Shown: positions 36,847 to 45,784, numbered from the stretch's first letter. The stretch is 64,000 bases of DNA from Methylobacterium nodulans ORS 2060 (GCF_000022085.1 NC_011894.1:7673001-7737000), one strand, 5' to 3'. Notes: a model not told the origin generated them from the sequence alone. Numbers and translations: made by a program.

Positions 36847-38311
36847 CTCGACTTTGGCCCTTCAGGCGGCGTGGCACAGAGCGTAGGCCCAGGGTGATGG
36901 GAGGAGGAAGCGGCGTTTCGTTCGGTGTGCGCGGCGGCGTGACGATCTCAAACTCTGCTCGCGCCAGAGCACCCAGCGCACCACCGCCAGGGCGTCACTG
37001 AAGGTCGGCCGCGGCTTCAGGTACCATGCCGCCGTCGCGGCCTTCCGCCGGTCACGGGCGGGAACGCGGCTGGCCAGCAGCGTGACGCTGGAGACCAGCG
37101 CGAACAGGCAGGGCGTGGTGCGGGCGATCGCTGTGTCAGACCAGTGTCGCTGGGTCTCGACCCCCAGATGTGCTCGCAGCTCTTGGAAGGTCGCCTCGCC
37201 TCTCCAGCGGTGCACGAACCAGGCGACGACCTGCTCGGGATCGCGCGTCAGGTCGGTACACAGCAGCGCTTGAGGCGCAAAGCGCTGCTCGGGGTCGCGG
37301 ATCAGCACCCAGCGGATCGGGACGGCTGGCAAACCGGCGTGGAACCAGACCGCAGTCTCAGAGGCGACCTCGATCGTGCGCTCGCCTGCACCATACCAAT
37401 CTTGGACCACAACAGCCCGCCAAGCGGTGCTCGTGTCCGCCAGCACATCGAGCAGGGTCGGCAACCGCGCCCCTTTCCTGCGGGGACGGCCGATCGTGCG
37501 AGGCGAGCGGGGTGGCGCCGGCTCATAGAGCGCTGCATCGAGACGCAGGCGAGTGATCGCCGTGAGGCGGGCACGGCGCATCGCGTCGAGGAACAGCAGC
37601 GCCGAGAAGCCGCTGTCGCCCACCAGCACGAGGGCGCGCCCTGGCAGCCAGCGGCGCGCTTGGAGCGCGAGTTGGCGTCCGACCTCCAGCAGAGGCTTGT
37701 GCCGGCGCCCGTGCTCGCGGCAGGCGCGCTCGGAGGGCACGAGGGCGGTGAGGAACGGCAGCGCCCCGACCCGCGCGGCCCAGGGAATGGGCGCCAACAG
37801 CATCAGGCTCATCCAGCGCAGGCCGCTTGCCTTGACGAAGTGAGCCTCGGACGAGCGCACCGGATCACGGTCGATGCCGCGCGCCCGGATGCGCCGCCCC
37901 CATCGCCGCTCAATGGTGTCGTCCATGGCCAGCACCACCGGACCGCTCGGCACGAAGGCGTCGAGCAACTGGCCGAGCAGGATGCGAGCGCCCCGACGCG
38001 GGCTCCATGCGGCACGACTGAGAATACGGTGGAAGTTGACGAAGTGGCGGTCGTGAGCGCGGCCCATGATCCGCAGGAGGCTCGTCACCGTCCGGCGGCC
38101 CGGGGCCAGGATGGCGCCGATCAGCAGGAGTTGGGCGTGCCGCCAGGAGCGGTGGACGAACAACGGCGCGAACGCCAGGATGATCCCGGCGAAGCGGGCA
38201 GGCAGGGTCGCGGCATCGGGCGTCTCTGGTGAGGGACGCCGTCACCCTATCCGTCACGCCCGCTTCGTCACCCAAGCCCTGCTTCTCCCCTCGCGATTGG
38301 CCAAAGTCGAG
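36847..38311 (-). mobile_element. IS701/IS4-like insertion sequence inserted at the edge of the IS5 copy
   Basis: CTCGACTTTGGCC at 36847-36859 and its complement at 38299-38311 are the terminal inverted repeats. CTCAG flanks both sides (36842-36846 and 38312-38316), giving a 5-bp target duplication. The left CTC belongs to the end of the neighbouring IS5, so this element arrived later. Confidence 0.8.
36862..38163 (-). CDS. DDE transposase, IS701/IS4-like
   Basis: The frame gives about 433 residues. Landmarks are AMDDTIERRWGRRI (first Asp pair), LVGDSGFSALLF (second Asp) and WFVHRWRGEATFQELRAHLGVETQRHW (Glu, YREK-like position). The reading starts at a TTG. The family-like sequence LPARFAGIILAFAPL continues upstream in frame to a TGA about 60 bases away with no ATG or GTG, so the true start is a rare codon or the N-terminus is slightly damaged. 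Confidence 0.8.
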   Translation of the reverse strand: MFVHRSWRHAQLLLIGAILAPGRRTVTSLLRIMGRAHDRHFVNFHRILSRAAWSPRRGARILLGQLLDAFVPSGPVVLAMDDTIERRWGRRIRARGIDRDPVRSSEAHFVKASGLRWMSLMLLAPIPWAARVGALPFLTALVPSERACREHGRRHKPLLEVGRQLALQARRWLPGRALVLVGDSGFSALLFLDAMRRARLTAITRLRLDAALYEPAPPRSPRTIGRPRRKGARLPTLLDVLADTSTAWRAVVVQDWYGAGERTIEVASETAVWFHAGLPAVPIRWVLIRDPEQRFAPQALLCTDLTRDPEQVVAWFVHRWRGEATFQELRAHLGVETQRHWSDTAIARTTPCLFALVSSVTLLASRVPARDRRKAATAAWYLKPRPTFSDALAVVRWVLWREQSLRSSRRRAHRTKRRFLLPSPWAYALCHAA

Positions 38312-38330
38312 CTCAGAACGCATCAGCGGG

Positions 38331-38585
38331 TTAGACATTCTCAATCGCCCTCTGAATGACCCGCTGGGCGACCTCCAAAACCTCGCCCTCGTTCTCGCAC
38401 ATCGCATCCACCTCAACGGTGCGCGACCCATCATAATTGCGCAGCGTCCACTCGTTCTCTTCGCATAGCGCCTCTAGGGCTTCTTCAGCGCAGCGGGCAA
38501 TCTCCTCAGCGACATCTTGGTCTTCGCCGTGGGCATCAATGAGGTCGGAAATCAACTTGCGGGGGTTAAAGAAAAGCGTGGTCAT
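38331..38585 (-). CDS. Small acidic protein of unknown function
   Basis: The 84-residue product is strongly acidic (ISDLIDAHGEDQDVAEEIARCAEEALEALCEENEW) and ends VIQRAIENV. GGAG lies seven bases before the ATG. The IS701-like element stops 15 bases past its stop codon, so the gene escaped disruption. Acidic small proteins of this kind can be DNA mimics, but nothing here shows it. Confidence 0.6.
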   Translation of the reverse strand: MTTLFFNPRKLISDLIDAHGEDQDVAEEIARCAEEALEALCEENEWTLRNYDGSRTVEVDAMCENEGEVLEVAQRVIQRAIENV

Positions 38586-38668
38586 CGCGGTAACTCCTTA
38601 ATTGGTTCTAATCCTCTCTCCTTCCGCCCTCACCCGGGCACGAACGAGCCCCAAGCCGAGGAGCCGGG

Positions 38669-39105
38669 ATGCCGATCCGGCCAAAGCACCGCTTCTTCTA
38701 TCCCATCGACTGGCCACAACTCTCTAACGTCATCCGCTTCCGGCGGGCGTGAGGCCGCTGCGAGGCGTGGGGTCGCCCGCACCTTCAGCGGGGGTCTGTC
38801 ACCTTGGCGACGGGCACTGGTGGGACGCCGAGAGCGGCTCCTGGCGTGATGATCAGGGACGGCGCCTTCGCAGGCGGCCGAAGGTAGAGGATCTCCTCGG
38901 CCATGTGCGCACAACGCGGGTCGTGCTGGCGACCGCGCACCGGGATCACGACACGAGCAACAATACGGATGCCAGCCTCGCGGCGTTCTGCCAACGCTGT
39001 CACATGCTGCACGATCGGGACGAGCACCAGCGGCGGCGTTGGCTCACCCTGTTTCGCCGCAAGGCGCTCGGTGACCTGTTTCGCGGGCCCTATCCCGCGA
39101 ACTGA
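38669..39105 (+). pseudogene. Decayed HNH endonuclease, paralogue of the gene at 61064-61462
   Basis: The sequence starts MPIRPKHRFFYPIDWPQLSNVIRFRRA and then hits TGA at the position where the intact paralogue has Gly. A later frameshift around the LHLGDG segment moves the rest to another frame, which ends with VVLATAHRDHDTSNN and AAFCQRCHMLHDRDEHQRR, still matching the HNH core. The two copies lie in opposite orientation at opposite parts of the island. Confidence 0.75.
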
Positions 39106-39247
39106 GGTGCGTCGTGGCACTCGCGTCCGGAACACCGCATCGAAAATCATCGAGCAGACCTGGACAGGCCAGTCAGCCACACCTACCTTCTACCCAGTCG
39201 CAAATCAGTGCTGGCTGACCTAGCTATTCAACTTTCCAGGACAACAA

Positions 39248-39802
39248 ATGACACGCAATCGCGTGCGGCGGTCGTTCACCGTCGAGGTCAAGTCACGTGG
39301 CCGACCCGGTTCGAACCTTCACGAGGCCACGAACTCGTCTTCACCACCGCCTTCGGTTCTCTGGGCAGGCACGGATCTGAGCCGGGGACTGGCTCGACTA
39401 GCCGAGGCCCCCGCAACGATCGCCGACCCCGCGCCCGCTGAGAAGCCGGTCGAGAAGGTTGAGGCGCGCCGCATCCTGCCCAGCCTCCTGGTTGCCGAGC
39501 CGGTCGTCGTCGAGCCCGAGCCCACCCCTGCGCGTGAACCGCGTCTTCCCCGGGTGCGTCGCGTGCCGGAGCGCAAGAAGGCCAAGCCGAAGCTAGAGGC
39601 GGTCGAGACGCCGATGAGTTCGGCGCCCCCTCGCGCACCGGTTCCTGCGACGAAGGTCAGTGCCCGGGCAGCAGCACTGGTTGCGGTACAAGCCGTAGTG
39701 CCAGTTCCTGAGCAGCGCGCTGTGAAGGCGCGCAACAAAGTGGAACCGACGCTGAAGGCGGGCGAACGCTGGAAGCGGCGCCTGCCTCGCGTCTGCTGGT
39801 AG
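39248..39802 (+). CDS. Basic Pro/Ala-rich protein of unknown function
   Basis: The 184-residue product is rich in Pro, Ala, Val, Arg and Lys, with RVRRVPERKKAKPKLEAVE in the centre and KAGERWKRRLPRVCW at the end. AGGA precedes the ATG. The composition and lack of a hydrophobic core suggest a disordered, possibly nucleic-acid-binding protein. The C-terminal WKRRLP motif recurs in small Methylobacterium proteins as I recall them; the function is unknown. Confidence 0.55.
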   Translation: MTRNRVRRSFTVEVKSRGRPGSNLHEATNSSSPPPSVLWAGTDLSRGLARLAEAPATIADPAPAEKPVEKVEARRILPSLLVAEPVVVEPEPTPAREPRLPRVRRVPERKKAKPKLEAVETPMSSAPPRAPVPATKVSARAAALVAVQAVVPVPEQRAVKARNKVEPTLKAGERWKRRLPRVCW

Positions 39803-40020
39803 GAACTTCTCCCGGAGGCTCAGCCAGGGCCTCCGGGTAGGCAGTCTACCTTGTTAGGCCCTCACCGAGATTGGGCTCCGCACGCTCAACCGATGCAGGT
39901 CGGGTTGACCGTGAGGACGGCGCGCCCGGAGGGAGGCGATCGTGCCGCCCCAACCTACTTCCGACCATAGTTTCTCGGCATGACCTTCTCTCGGCACACG
40001 CGACAGGCAGGAGAGGCGAC

Positions 40021-40251
40021 ATGACGGAGCGGCTCATCATCACCATCACGTTGCAGCCCATCCGGAAGACCTTCATCGGGGACGAGAGCGAGATCGTCGA
40101 CGCGGCCGAGTGGCACCTGCGCGACCTGCTCATGTCAGGACGTGCCGTAACCCTTGAGGTGGAAGCCGTCGACGCGGCGCTGTGCGAGCGCGTCCAGTCC
40201 TACTTTCGCGGCGTTGCCGACGAGATGCGCGGCCTCGCGGCGCTGCGCTGA
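40021..40251 (+). CDS. Small protein of unknown function
   Basis: The 76-residue product starts MTERLIITITLQPIRKTFIGDESEIVDAAEWHLRDLLMSG and looks like an alternating strand-helix domain. AGGAG lies nine bases upstream. No family is recognised. Confidence 0.6.
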   Translation: MTERLIITITLQPIRKTFIGDESEIVDAAEWHLRDLLMSGRAVTLEVEAVDAALCERVQSYFRGVADEMRGLAALR

Positions 40252-40449
40252 CGGCCAAACACAAAGACTATTGCCCTGAGTGCACGATCCACTTCTGTGT
40301 TGTTCTCCGAGAAATCCGACACCGTCACACTCTGAGGCGCCGTCCGCGGCTCCAACGGAATTCGTTGTACGACTTCCGCCTGATCGCCCGAGCGAGGATC
40401 TCATGAGGCCGACGCCCTGGGCTTGTTCAGCCTCATTACGAGGCGCGGG

Positions 40450-40690
40450 CTACTCGGCGGTGCTCTTCGCCTTGCGCGGGCGTCCGCCGCGACCCGACTT
40501 CGTCTCCTCGACGGGAGCCGTGATCACCGGATCAGGGGCCGCAGTCCTCGCGGCGGCAGCCTTCCGACGTCCCTGTCCGAGGCCGATGCTCTTGGCCAAC
40601 TCGGAGCGCTGGGCGGCGTAGTTGGCGGCCACCATCGGGTAGTCGGGCGGCAGGCCCTACTGCTTCCGGGACTCGTCAGGGGTAACCCTT
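40450..40690 (-). pseudogene. Truncated Ros/MucR-type regulator fragment
   Basis: The minus-strand reading TPDESRKQ-stop-GLPPDYPMVAANYAAQRSELAKSIGLGQGRRKAAA matches the C-terminal half of the intact MucR-like gene at 53016-53516, with TAG replacing the Trp codon of the KWGLP motif. The N-terminal half is missing. An ATG at 40635 leaves a 61-residue open remnant. Confidence 0.7.
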
Positions 40691-40820
40691 GCTCCTTTTG
40701 CCTCTGTGCGAGGCAGGAGAAAAATGAGGATAATTCCTCCTGCCTTATGTGCGGAAGAACACAAGATCCCCAGAGTCCGTCCGACAATCCCTTCTGAATA
40801 CTAATAAATACTTCTTAAGA

Positions 40821-41078
40821 CTAAATTGTTTGTAAGGCACGAAGCAGGCTCTCGTAGGGCATCTTCCGGCCTTGCGCCGTAGCTAAGGGATGAGCTTGTA
40901 ACGACGATAGCGGCACGGCGCCGCTCGTGAACTCGCAGTATCCCTGTGAGGGCGCCCAGCGTATCTCGCAATGAACCCTCGCGAGGCACCATTGGCGGGC
41001 GGGGCGGCTGTGCTCCGGCTCGCAACGCTCGGCCTGCCTTTCTGCTCCTCCGCTGATGTACGTCGCGCAATATCGCAA
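40821..41078 (-). CDS. Doubtful small ORF with a protein-like C-terminus
   Basis: The last 50 residues (IRWAPSQGYCEFTSGAVPLSSLQ, then GRKMPYESLLRALQTI) have the composition of a real protein, but the start is unclear and no ribosome site is seen. It may be the 3' remnant of a longer gene. Otherwise 40,691-41,093 holds nothing I can support. Confidence 0.25.
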   Translation of the reverse strand: MRYCATYISGGAERQAERCEPEHSRPARQWCLARVHCEIRWAPSQGYCEFTSGAVPLSSLQAHPLATAQGRKMPYESLLRALQTI

Positions 41079-41093
41079 TATTCGTCCTGGCGC

Positions 41094-41318
41094 TCAGGGG
41101 CCTGTCATCGACCGGAAGCTCTGCTCCAGGATCGCCTTCGTCTCCTCCGGCGACAGCCACCCATCGGGCTTCTCGTCCCTGGCGACCTTGAGGTCCGTGA
41201 TCAGCGTGCGAACGATCTCTGGCCCCATGTCGCCGAACCGGGTCTGGTAGTCCTTCAGCACCTCGACGAGCACCGTCAGGATCTCGGGGTCGGGCTCTTG
41301 GTTCGCCATCTCGGTCAC
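41094..41318 (-). CDS. Small helical protein of unknown function
   Basis: The 74-residue product reads MTEMANQEPDPEILTVLVEVLKDYQTRFGDMGPEIVRTLI and ends EETKAILEQSFRSMTGP. It is acidic and helical with no recognised domain. The start may be either the first or the fourth codon. Confidence 0.5.
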   Translation of the reverse strand: MTEMANQEPDPEILTVLVEVLKDYQTRFGDMGPEIVRTLITDLKVARDEKPDGWLSPEETKAILEQSFRSMTGP

Positions 41319-41361
41319 TACCTCGTTCGCTCCGCGACGAATTTAGCCCATATTCGGCCGG

Positions 41362-41724
41362 TTAGAATGGGAGCTTCAGGCCCGGCGGTGCTTTGGGCCC
41401 GGGCACGATGGTGATCCCAGCGTAACGCTCCCAGCCGTTCCCCTTCTCCAGGGCGGCATGCTGATCGGCCGTGACGACGCACGTCACGCTGCTCTGAAGG
41501 GCTGCGCGAACATCTTCCTGGGTCCTTGCCTCCAATAGCGTCTCGTGGAGCGACTTACGCGTCCCGAGATCGGCTCCAGGGCGGGCGTGGCCGTCCGTCA
41601 GGCACGCAGAGGGAGTTCGAGGTGAAGGTGCAGCGGTCCACCCAGGACATCCCGCTGGCGTCGTGACTGGTGCTTCGCCGTTCGCCGAACATCTCGGCAA
41701 GCCCCGCGTCGTTCGACGAGGCAC
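41362..41724 (-). CDS. Doubtful ORF; C-terminal 55 residues look coding
   Basis: The segment RTQEDVRAALQSSVTCVVTADQHAALEKGNGWERYAGITIVPGPKAP is protein-like, while the first half is Pro/Arg noise. An internal TTG near 41540 could be the real start of a short gene. No family is recognised. Confidence 0.3.
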   Translation of the reverse strand: MPRRTTRGLPRCSANGEAPVTTPAGCPGWTAAPSPRTPSACLTDGHARPGADLGTRKSLHETLLEARTQEDVRAALQSSVTCVVTADQHAALEKGNGWERYAGITIVPGPKAPPGLKLPF

Positions 41725-41924
41725 CAGTCACGCCCTCCTATCGGCCAAGCATCAGGAGGCGGCTGTCGGCGGGGATGACGCCGAAAGCGGAGACGGTGTT
41801 CGCGAACCCGGCACGTCACGGGCGGCAGGCGGATCCCAGGATCGACACCTACACGCCCGGGACTGGCTGTCGCCCTTGGTACGTCCCATCGCTCGGCGTA
41901 CATGTAGGAGATGGAACACCGACC

Positions 41925-42152
41925 ATGCTGACACGACCGAGGACGGACAGGGACAAGCAAACCGTGGCAGGCCGCAGGTCGACGGCGGAGTTCCCGCCCG
42001 AGGCGATCGAGCGGCTCCGTCTGGCTATTCGGCGGCGCCTCGTCGCCCGGGGTGTGCCCGAGGTCGAGATGGAAGCGCGGATTGACGAGGTCATGACCGC
42101 CGACACCGACCTCCGGACGGACAGCGACTACATCCTGAACGGCAAGGACTGA
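41925..42152 (+). CDS. Small protein of unknown function, first of a two-gene unit
   Basis: From the ATG at 41925 the 75-residue product is charged and helical (FPPEAIERLRLAIRRRLVARGVPEVEMEARIDEVMTADTDLRTDSDYILNG). GTAGGAG lies about 20 bases upstream, rather far. The next gene starts four bases after its stop, so the two are probably co-translated. Two tiny adjacent genes of this kind could be a toxin-antitoxin pair, but no known motif is seen. Confidence 0.45.
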   Translation: MLTRPRTDRDKQTVAGRRSTAEFPPEAIERLRLAIRRRLVARGVPEVEMEARIDEVMTADTDLRTDSDYILNGKD

Positions 42153-42155
42153 CCC

Positions 42156-42395
42156 TTGACGGCTGATCTCGGACCTCTCCTCGCCGAGCACCTCGACCAC
42201 TACCTCAGATTAGAAAAGCAGCTTTCAACCGATCCGGAGTATGTTCGCGGCGCGGCGCGGAGGGGCAAGCGCCAACTGAAGGCGCTGAAGACCGAGCGCG
42301 ACATCGACGCGTTGATGGTGGAGGCCGGGATCGACCTGTACGAAGAGTTGATCGCCCTCGCGAACGACATCCTTGCGGGGCGCGGCGAGACGTGA
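42156..42395 (+). CDS. Small helical protein, second of a two-gene unit
   Basis: The 79-residue product from a TTG start is helical and charged: LLAEHLDHYLRLEKQLSTDPEYVRGAARRGKRQLKALKTERD, then LYEELIALANDILAGRGET. Coupling to the upstream gene supports translation. No recognised family. Confidence 0.45.
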   Translation: MTADLGPLLAEHLDHYLRLEKQLSTDPEYVRGAARRGKRQLKALKTERDIDALMVEAGIDLYEELIALANDILAGRGET

Positions 42396-42401
42396 ACTCG
42401 C

Positions 42402-42764
42402 CTACACCATAGGTGAAGAAGCCGGTTGCTTGCGCGGCCGACCCCGACCCCGCAGGGTGCCGTTCCGCGCCTTCTCCTCACGATCTGCCGCGCGCTTTTT
42501 CTCCTGCCGCACGCGGTTCTCCACCCTCTTGTCCTCGCGGCGCTCCTCCAGCGTGCGCGTGTCGACGGGGCGCTCGTGCCCCGGAGTCGCGGTTGTCGGA
42601 CGCACGATGTCAAGCAGACCCGCTTCGACGGCGGGGACGATGGTGACGTCCTTGGTGATGCCGCTCTCGATCAGCTTGGTCCGCAGCGCCTCGGCTTGAT
42701 CCTGGCTGTAGGCGTAGGCGTCGTAGGCGCCCGCGTAGGCGGGATCGCGGATCACCCCCCGCAT
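42402..42764 (-). CDS. Charged protein with an AT-hook-like tail; 5' end abuts a mobile-element remnant
   Basis: The 120-residue product ends with RNGTLRGRGRPRKQP, a GRGRPRK AT-hook-like motif, after a long basic helix (ERREDKRVENRVRQEKKRAADREEKARN). It probably binds DNA. The ATG at 42764 lies exactly at the border of the ISAs1-derived remnant, so the native N-terminus may have been cut off and replaced by this start. Confidence 0.5.
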   Translation of the reverse strand: MRGVIRDPAYAGAYDAYAYSQDQAEALRTKLIESGITKDVTIVPAVEAGLLDIVRPTTATPGHERPVDTRTLEERREDKRVENRVRQEKKRAADREEKARNGTLRGRGRPRKQPASSPMV

Positions 42765-43269
42765 CAGGGTTCACGCATCACGTTGGGCCTGGCTGTTGAT
42801 TGAGGAATGTGCTGGCCGTTCTCGGTTCGGTGCAACCGGGGACGAGCAGCATGATCCAGGGTTTGGCAGCGTGCTTTACCGGGCTGGAGGATCCCCGCGA
42901 GACGAGCCGGTGCGATCACCATCTCATTGACATCCTCGTGATCGCGATCTGGGCGGTGATCGCTTGCGCCGAGAGTTAGGAGGACATCGCGCTCTATGGG
43001 CGGAGCAAGCAGGCATGGCTGGCGACCTTTCTGGCTCTGCCGAACGGCATCCCCTCACACGACACCTTCCGGCGGGTGTTCATCAGGGTTCACGCATGAG
43101 GCCTGCTGTCAGCTGAGCAGTTTGGCCTTCGCTTGACATACTGGCCGCCCAGCGTCGTGAATTACTCGGCAAAGTCCTCGGTCTGGTGCGCCGGTTCTCG
43201 TGGCGTGCCAGCCTACACTGTCGCTGGTACCCTCGTGGCGGTCCTGTCAGCTCTCATGCGTGAACCCTG
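42765..43269. mobile_element. ISAs1-derived remnant with a 185-bp MITE-like unit
   Basis: CAGGGTTCACGCAT occurs at 42765 and 43085 in direct order and inverted at 43256-43269. The first copy heads a broken ISAs1 transposase; the last two, extended to CAGGGTTCACGCATGAG, bound a 185-bp unit without a gene. The block looks like an internally deleted element into whose reading frame a mini-element of the same family inserted. Confidence 0.6.
42851..43099 (+). pseudogene. ISAs1-family transposase, truncated
   Basis: The reading MIQGLAACFTGLEDPRETSR and HHLIDILVIAIWAVIACAES matches the N-terminus of ISAs1/H-repeat transposases, followed by an in-frame TAG where Trp is expected. It continues EDIALYGRSKQAWLATFLALPNGIPSHDTFRRVF before running into the MITE end. 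Only the first quarter of the gene remains. Confidence 0.8.
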
Positions 43270-43604
43270 GGCGCGCCCGCATGACAATCGATGCGGGGGC
43301 CACGACGCGGTTCCGACCTGCTTAGTCTCGGCCCATTTTCGGCGATTGCTCAGCGGAGAGGGCGGTCACGGCGAACATCCGATACCTGCTGGCGAAAGGT
43401 GGATACGGCCACGACATTGGGTGCTTGGCGCAGCGATCGTCTCCGGAGTCGAGATCTTTTCCTAACTTGACTACACTAACGGCACACGACCACGCTATAG
43501 CGGAAACAGCTTTGCTTCGCGCACAAACTTTCCGATGCGAGAAGAATAGATAGAGATCGCGGTCAACAAATTGACCGCGATCTGCTCACATCAAAATCAG
43601 CAGC
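43270..43604. other. Gap of 335 bases without a recognisable gene
   Basis: No frame has a ribosome site or a protein-like product. An inverted pair, CGCGGTCAA and TTGACCGCG (43558-43580), just past the end of the hemerythrin-YsnF gene, is a likely terminator for that gene. Confidence 0.4.
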
Positions 43605-44792
43605 CTATCTGCGGCTGTAAGCGAGTGCAGCCCGCCTGGTGCCCGAGCGCTCGTTCACGTTCGAGATCTCGACCTCGTCGCGCCGGATCGTATCCCGTAC
43701 CGTCTCCACACGCTTCGTGCGCTCCCGGCGGACCACCACCTCTTCTCGCACCTTGACCCCCTTGGCCACGAGCGGCACCTCAGAGGTCTCAACCATCTCG
43801 ACGGTGAACTCGGTCAGCGCTTCTCCGGTTGCCGCATCGGTGACGGGCTTGCGCCGCTCAACCACGACCTTCTCGTCGTAGAGGGTCACCTGCTGCTCGG
43901 TCGGGACCTCGACGACATAGCGGCGAACTGTGGTCGTGCCACTGTTGACCGTGTGCTTGCCCACGATCAGCGTCTCTTCCGCGAGCGGGATCACCTCCTC
44001 GTCGTGGCTGGACTGCTGGATCCTGGATGCCGCGGCATTGCCGGGCCGCGCCACGGACCGACCCGACGGCACGCCCCACATCCCAAACATCACATCGAAG
44101 AAGAGCGAGCCTGTGCTCAGCGGTGCGGTTGCGGCACGCTGAACCGTCTCCGCAGCGCTCTGGGCCACCTTGCGGGTGCTCTCAGCGGCGACTTCAGTTG
44201 TTCGTACCACCTCGTCCGCCGTTCTCCGGGCGGCCTCGCGGGTCTTCCGCTCGCGCTCTTCGGCTTCGTTCTGCTCGGCGAGGAGCTTTTCGGCCTGCTC
44301 ACGCTCGTGCCTTTGCTCGGCCCGCCGCTGCTCAGCCTCTGCGCGCTGTGCTTCTTCGACTTCGGCCTTCCCGTCCTCGATCTTCGCGACGATGGCCTGT
44401 GCCTCTTCGTCACTCACCGCCTTCAGCACTGCCGGGAGCAGATCCTTGCGCTCATCACGCACACTCTGCTGGAAGACCTTCCGCAGCTCGGCAAGCTTCG
44501 GGGCAAACTCCTCACTGCTCTTCGGCATCTGCTCAAGCTCAGCCAGCAGCTTGCGGGTTTGGTTGTTGTCATCGAGCGCAGCGGTGACGAGATCTTTGGT
44601 TTCCTTGTGCTTTCGGAGGACCGGGAACAGGTGCTCCTCTTCCAATTTGGCCAGGAGCTCCAGCTCGGACTTGAGGTCTTCCAAGAGGCGCTCGCGCGTC
44701 TTCACCGCGTTGTTCGAGGTGCCAGCGAGTGCCGTCAAAAGCTCGTTCGCTTTCGTTGGGCTGGTCTGAATCAATTGCCTGATGGTGGTCAT
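43605..44792 (-). CDS. Hemerythrin-like plus YsnF/DUF2382 stress protein
   Basis: The product of about 395 residues has an N-terminal four-helix HHE-like region (MTTIRQLIQTSPTKANELLTALAG, EEEHLFPVLRKHKETKDLV), then a long Glu/Arg/Ala coiled coil. The C-terminal DUF2382 (YsnF) domain contains IPLAEETLIVGKHTVNSGTTTVRRYV and VVVERRKPVTDAATGEA. DUF2382 proteins are linked to stress response; the fusion suggests redox or desiccation stress. The HHE metal ligands look incomplete, so iron binding is uncertain. GAGGCAACC precedes the ATG. Confidence 0.8.
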   Translation of the reverse strand: MTTIRQLIQTSPTKANELLTALAGTSNNAVKTRERLLEDLKSELELLAKLEEEHLFPVLRKHKETKDLVTAALDDNNQTRKLLAELEQMPKSSEEFAPKLAELRKVFQQSVRDERKDLLPAVLKAVSDEEAQAIVAKIEDGKAEVEEAQRAEAEQRRAEQRHEREQAEKLLAEQNEAEERERKTREAARRTADEVVRTTEVAAESTRKVAQSAAETVQRAATAPLSTGSLFFDVMFGMWGVPSGRSVARPGNAAASRIQQSSHDEEVIPLAEETLIVGKHTVNSGTTTVRRYVVEVPTEQQVTLYDEKVVVERRKPVTDAATGEALTEFTVEMVETSEVPLVAKGVKVREEVVVRRERTKRVETVRDTIRRDEVEISNVNERSGTRRAALAYSRR

Positions 44793-44997
44793 GGTTGCCT
44801 CATGCAACTTGGAGGGGCGCCAACGCAAACCTAAGAGGGTGATGGTCCTGCGCCGACCGGTGTCGATTTGAGGTCTATGAGAGGCTGATGGCAGGAATCA
44901 TCATTGGTCCCCGGTCACCACATGAAGGGCGGCCGATGCGCCCGCCCCTCTGGTTTGTTGCCATGCCTCAAAGTGCCGTGCTGCGGTGCTGCGCGCC

Positions 44998-45594
44998 TCA
45001 GCGAACGAGCGTGGAGCTCTGCTGCGCCACGCCGGAGAAGGTCTTGCCGGCCTCCTCAACGGCCCGAACTGAGATCTCTGTGACCGCCTTGCTGTCCTGA
45101 ACCATCTGCTGCAGCCCTTCACGGACCAGCTCGCTCTGAATCGCGGTGAACTCCTGGAGCGACTTGGCACGGGTCAGCCGGTTCAGGCCATCGAGATTAT
45201 GCTGGAATTGCTTCTGGGCCAGACCGAACCAGCCGCGCGACACGTCCTGGAACGCCTGGGTCAGCACCAGGCCGCAGCGGCTGATCGCTTCGAGGTTCTG
45301 CTTGGATTGGCGCGCCAAGCGCACGCTGTCTTCACCGGAGAAGCCCAGCGTCTTCGTGAACCGATCTGCGGCCTCGCGGGCTTGCTGTGAAGCGGTCTCG
45401 ACGCTCTTCTGCACGAACTGCTTGGTGTTCTCCGTCGCCTGCTCACGCACATTGGTGATCGTGGTGAGGCCCTCGCGAGCTGCATCGGCAAACTGCCTAC
45501 CCTGCTCAGCAGTTCCGTTGATGGTGGCCGCCTCGGTGTTCCGAGCAGTCTGGCCGTTCTGCTTGTCCTGAGAATTATTCTGATCTAACGCCAT
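44998..45594 (-). CDS. Phasin-family protein
   Basis: The 198-residue product contains the phasin-like helical repeats (QFADAAREGLTTITNVREQATENTKQFVQKSVETASQQAREAADRF, shown in part) and ISRCGLVLTQAFQDVSRGWFGLAQKQFQHNLDGLNRLTRAKSLQEF. Phasins coat polyhydroxybutyrate granules, and some act as chaperones in stress. GGAGG lies upstream of the ATG at 45594. It is oriented like the stress gene next to it. Confidence 0.8.
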   Translation of the reverse strand: MALDQNNSQDKQNGQTARNTEAATINGTAEQGRQFADAAREGLTTITNVREQATENTKQFVQKSVETASQQAREAADRFTKTLGFSGEDSVRLARQSKQNLEAISRCGLVLTQAFQDVSRGWFGLAQKQFQHNLDGLNRLTRAKSLQEFTAIQSELVREGLQQMVQDSKAVTEISVRAVEEAGKTFSGVAQQSSTLVR

Positions 45595-45784
45595 TAAGGC
45601 TTGCCTCCAGGAGTTTCTTGGACATGCGCCAAAGCTCAGTGGATTTGTGGGTGTACTTAGCTTCTGCGTCCCGGCAAGTCCGCGGGATTGCCGCACCGCA
45701 CCAAGATTGTGCTGCGACGCGTCCCTTCAACCCCTAACCACCGACTTTGATCCAATTAAATTCTGACGCATTTTGTCAAATCTC

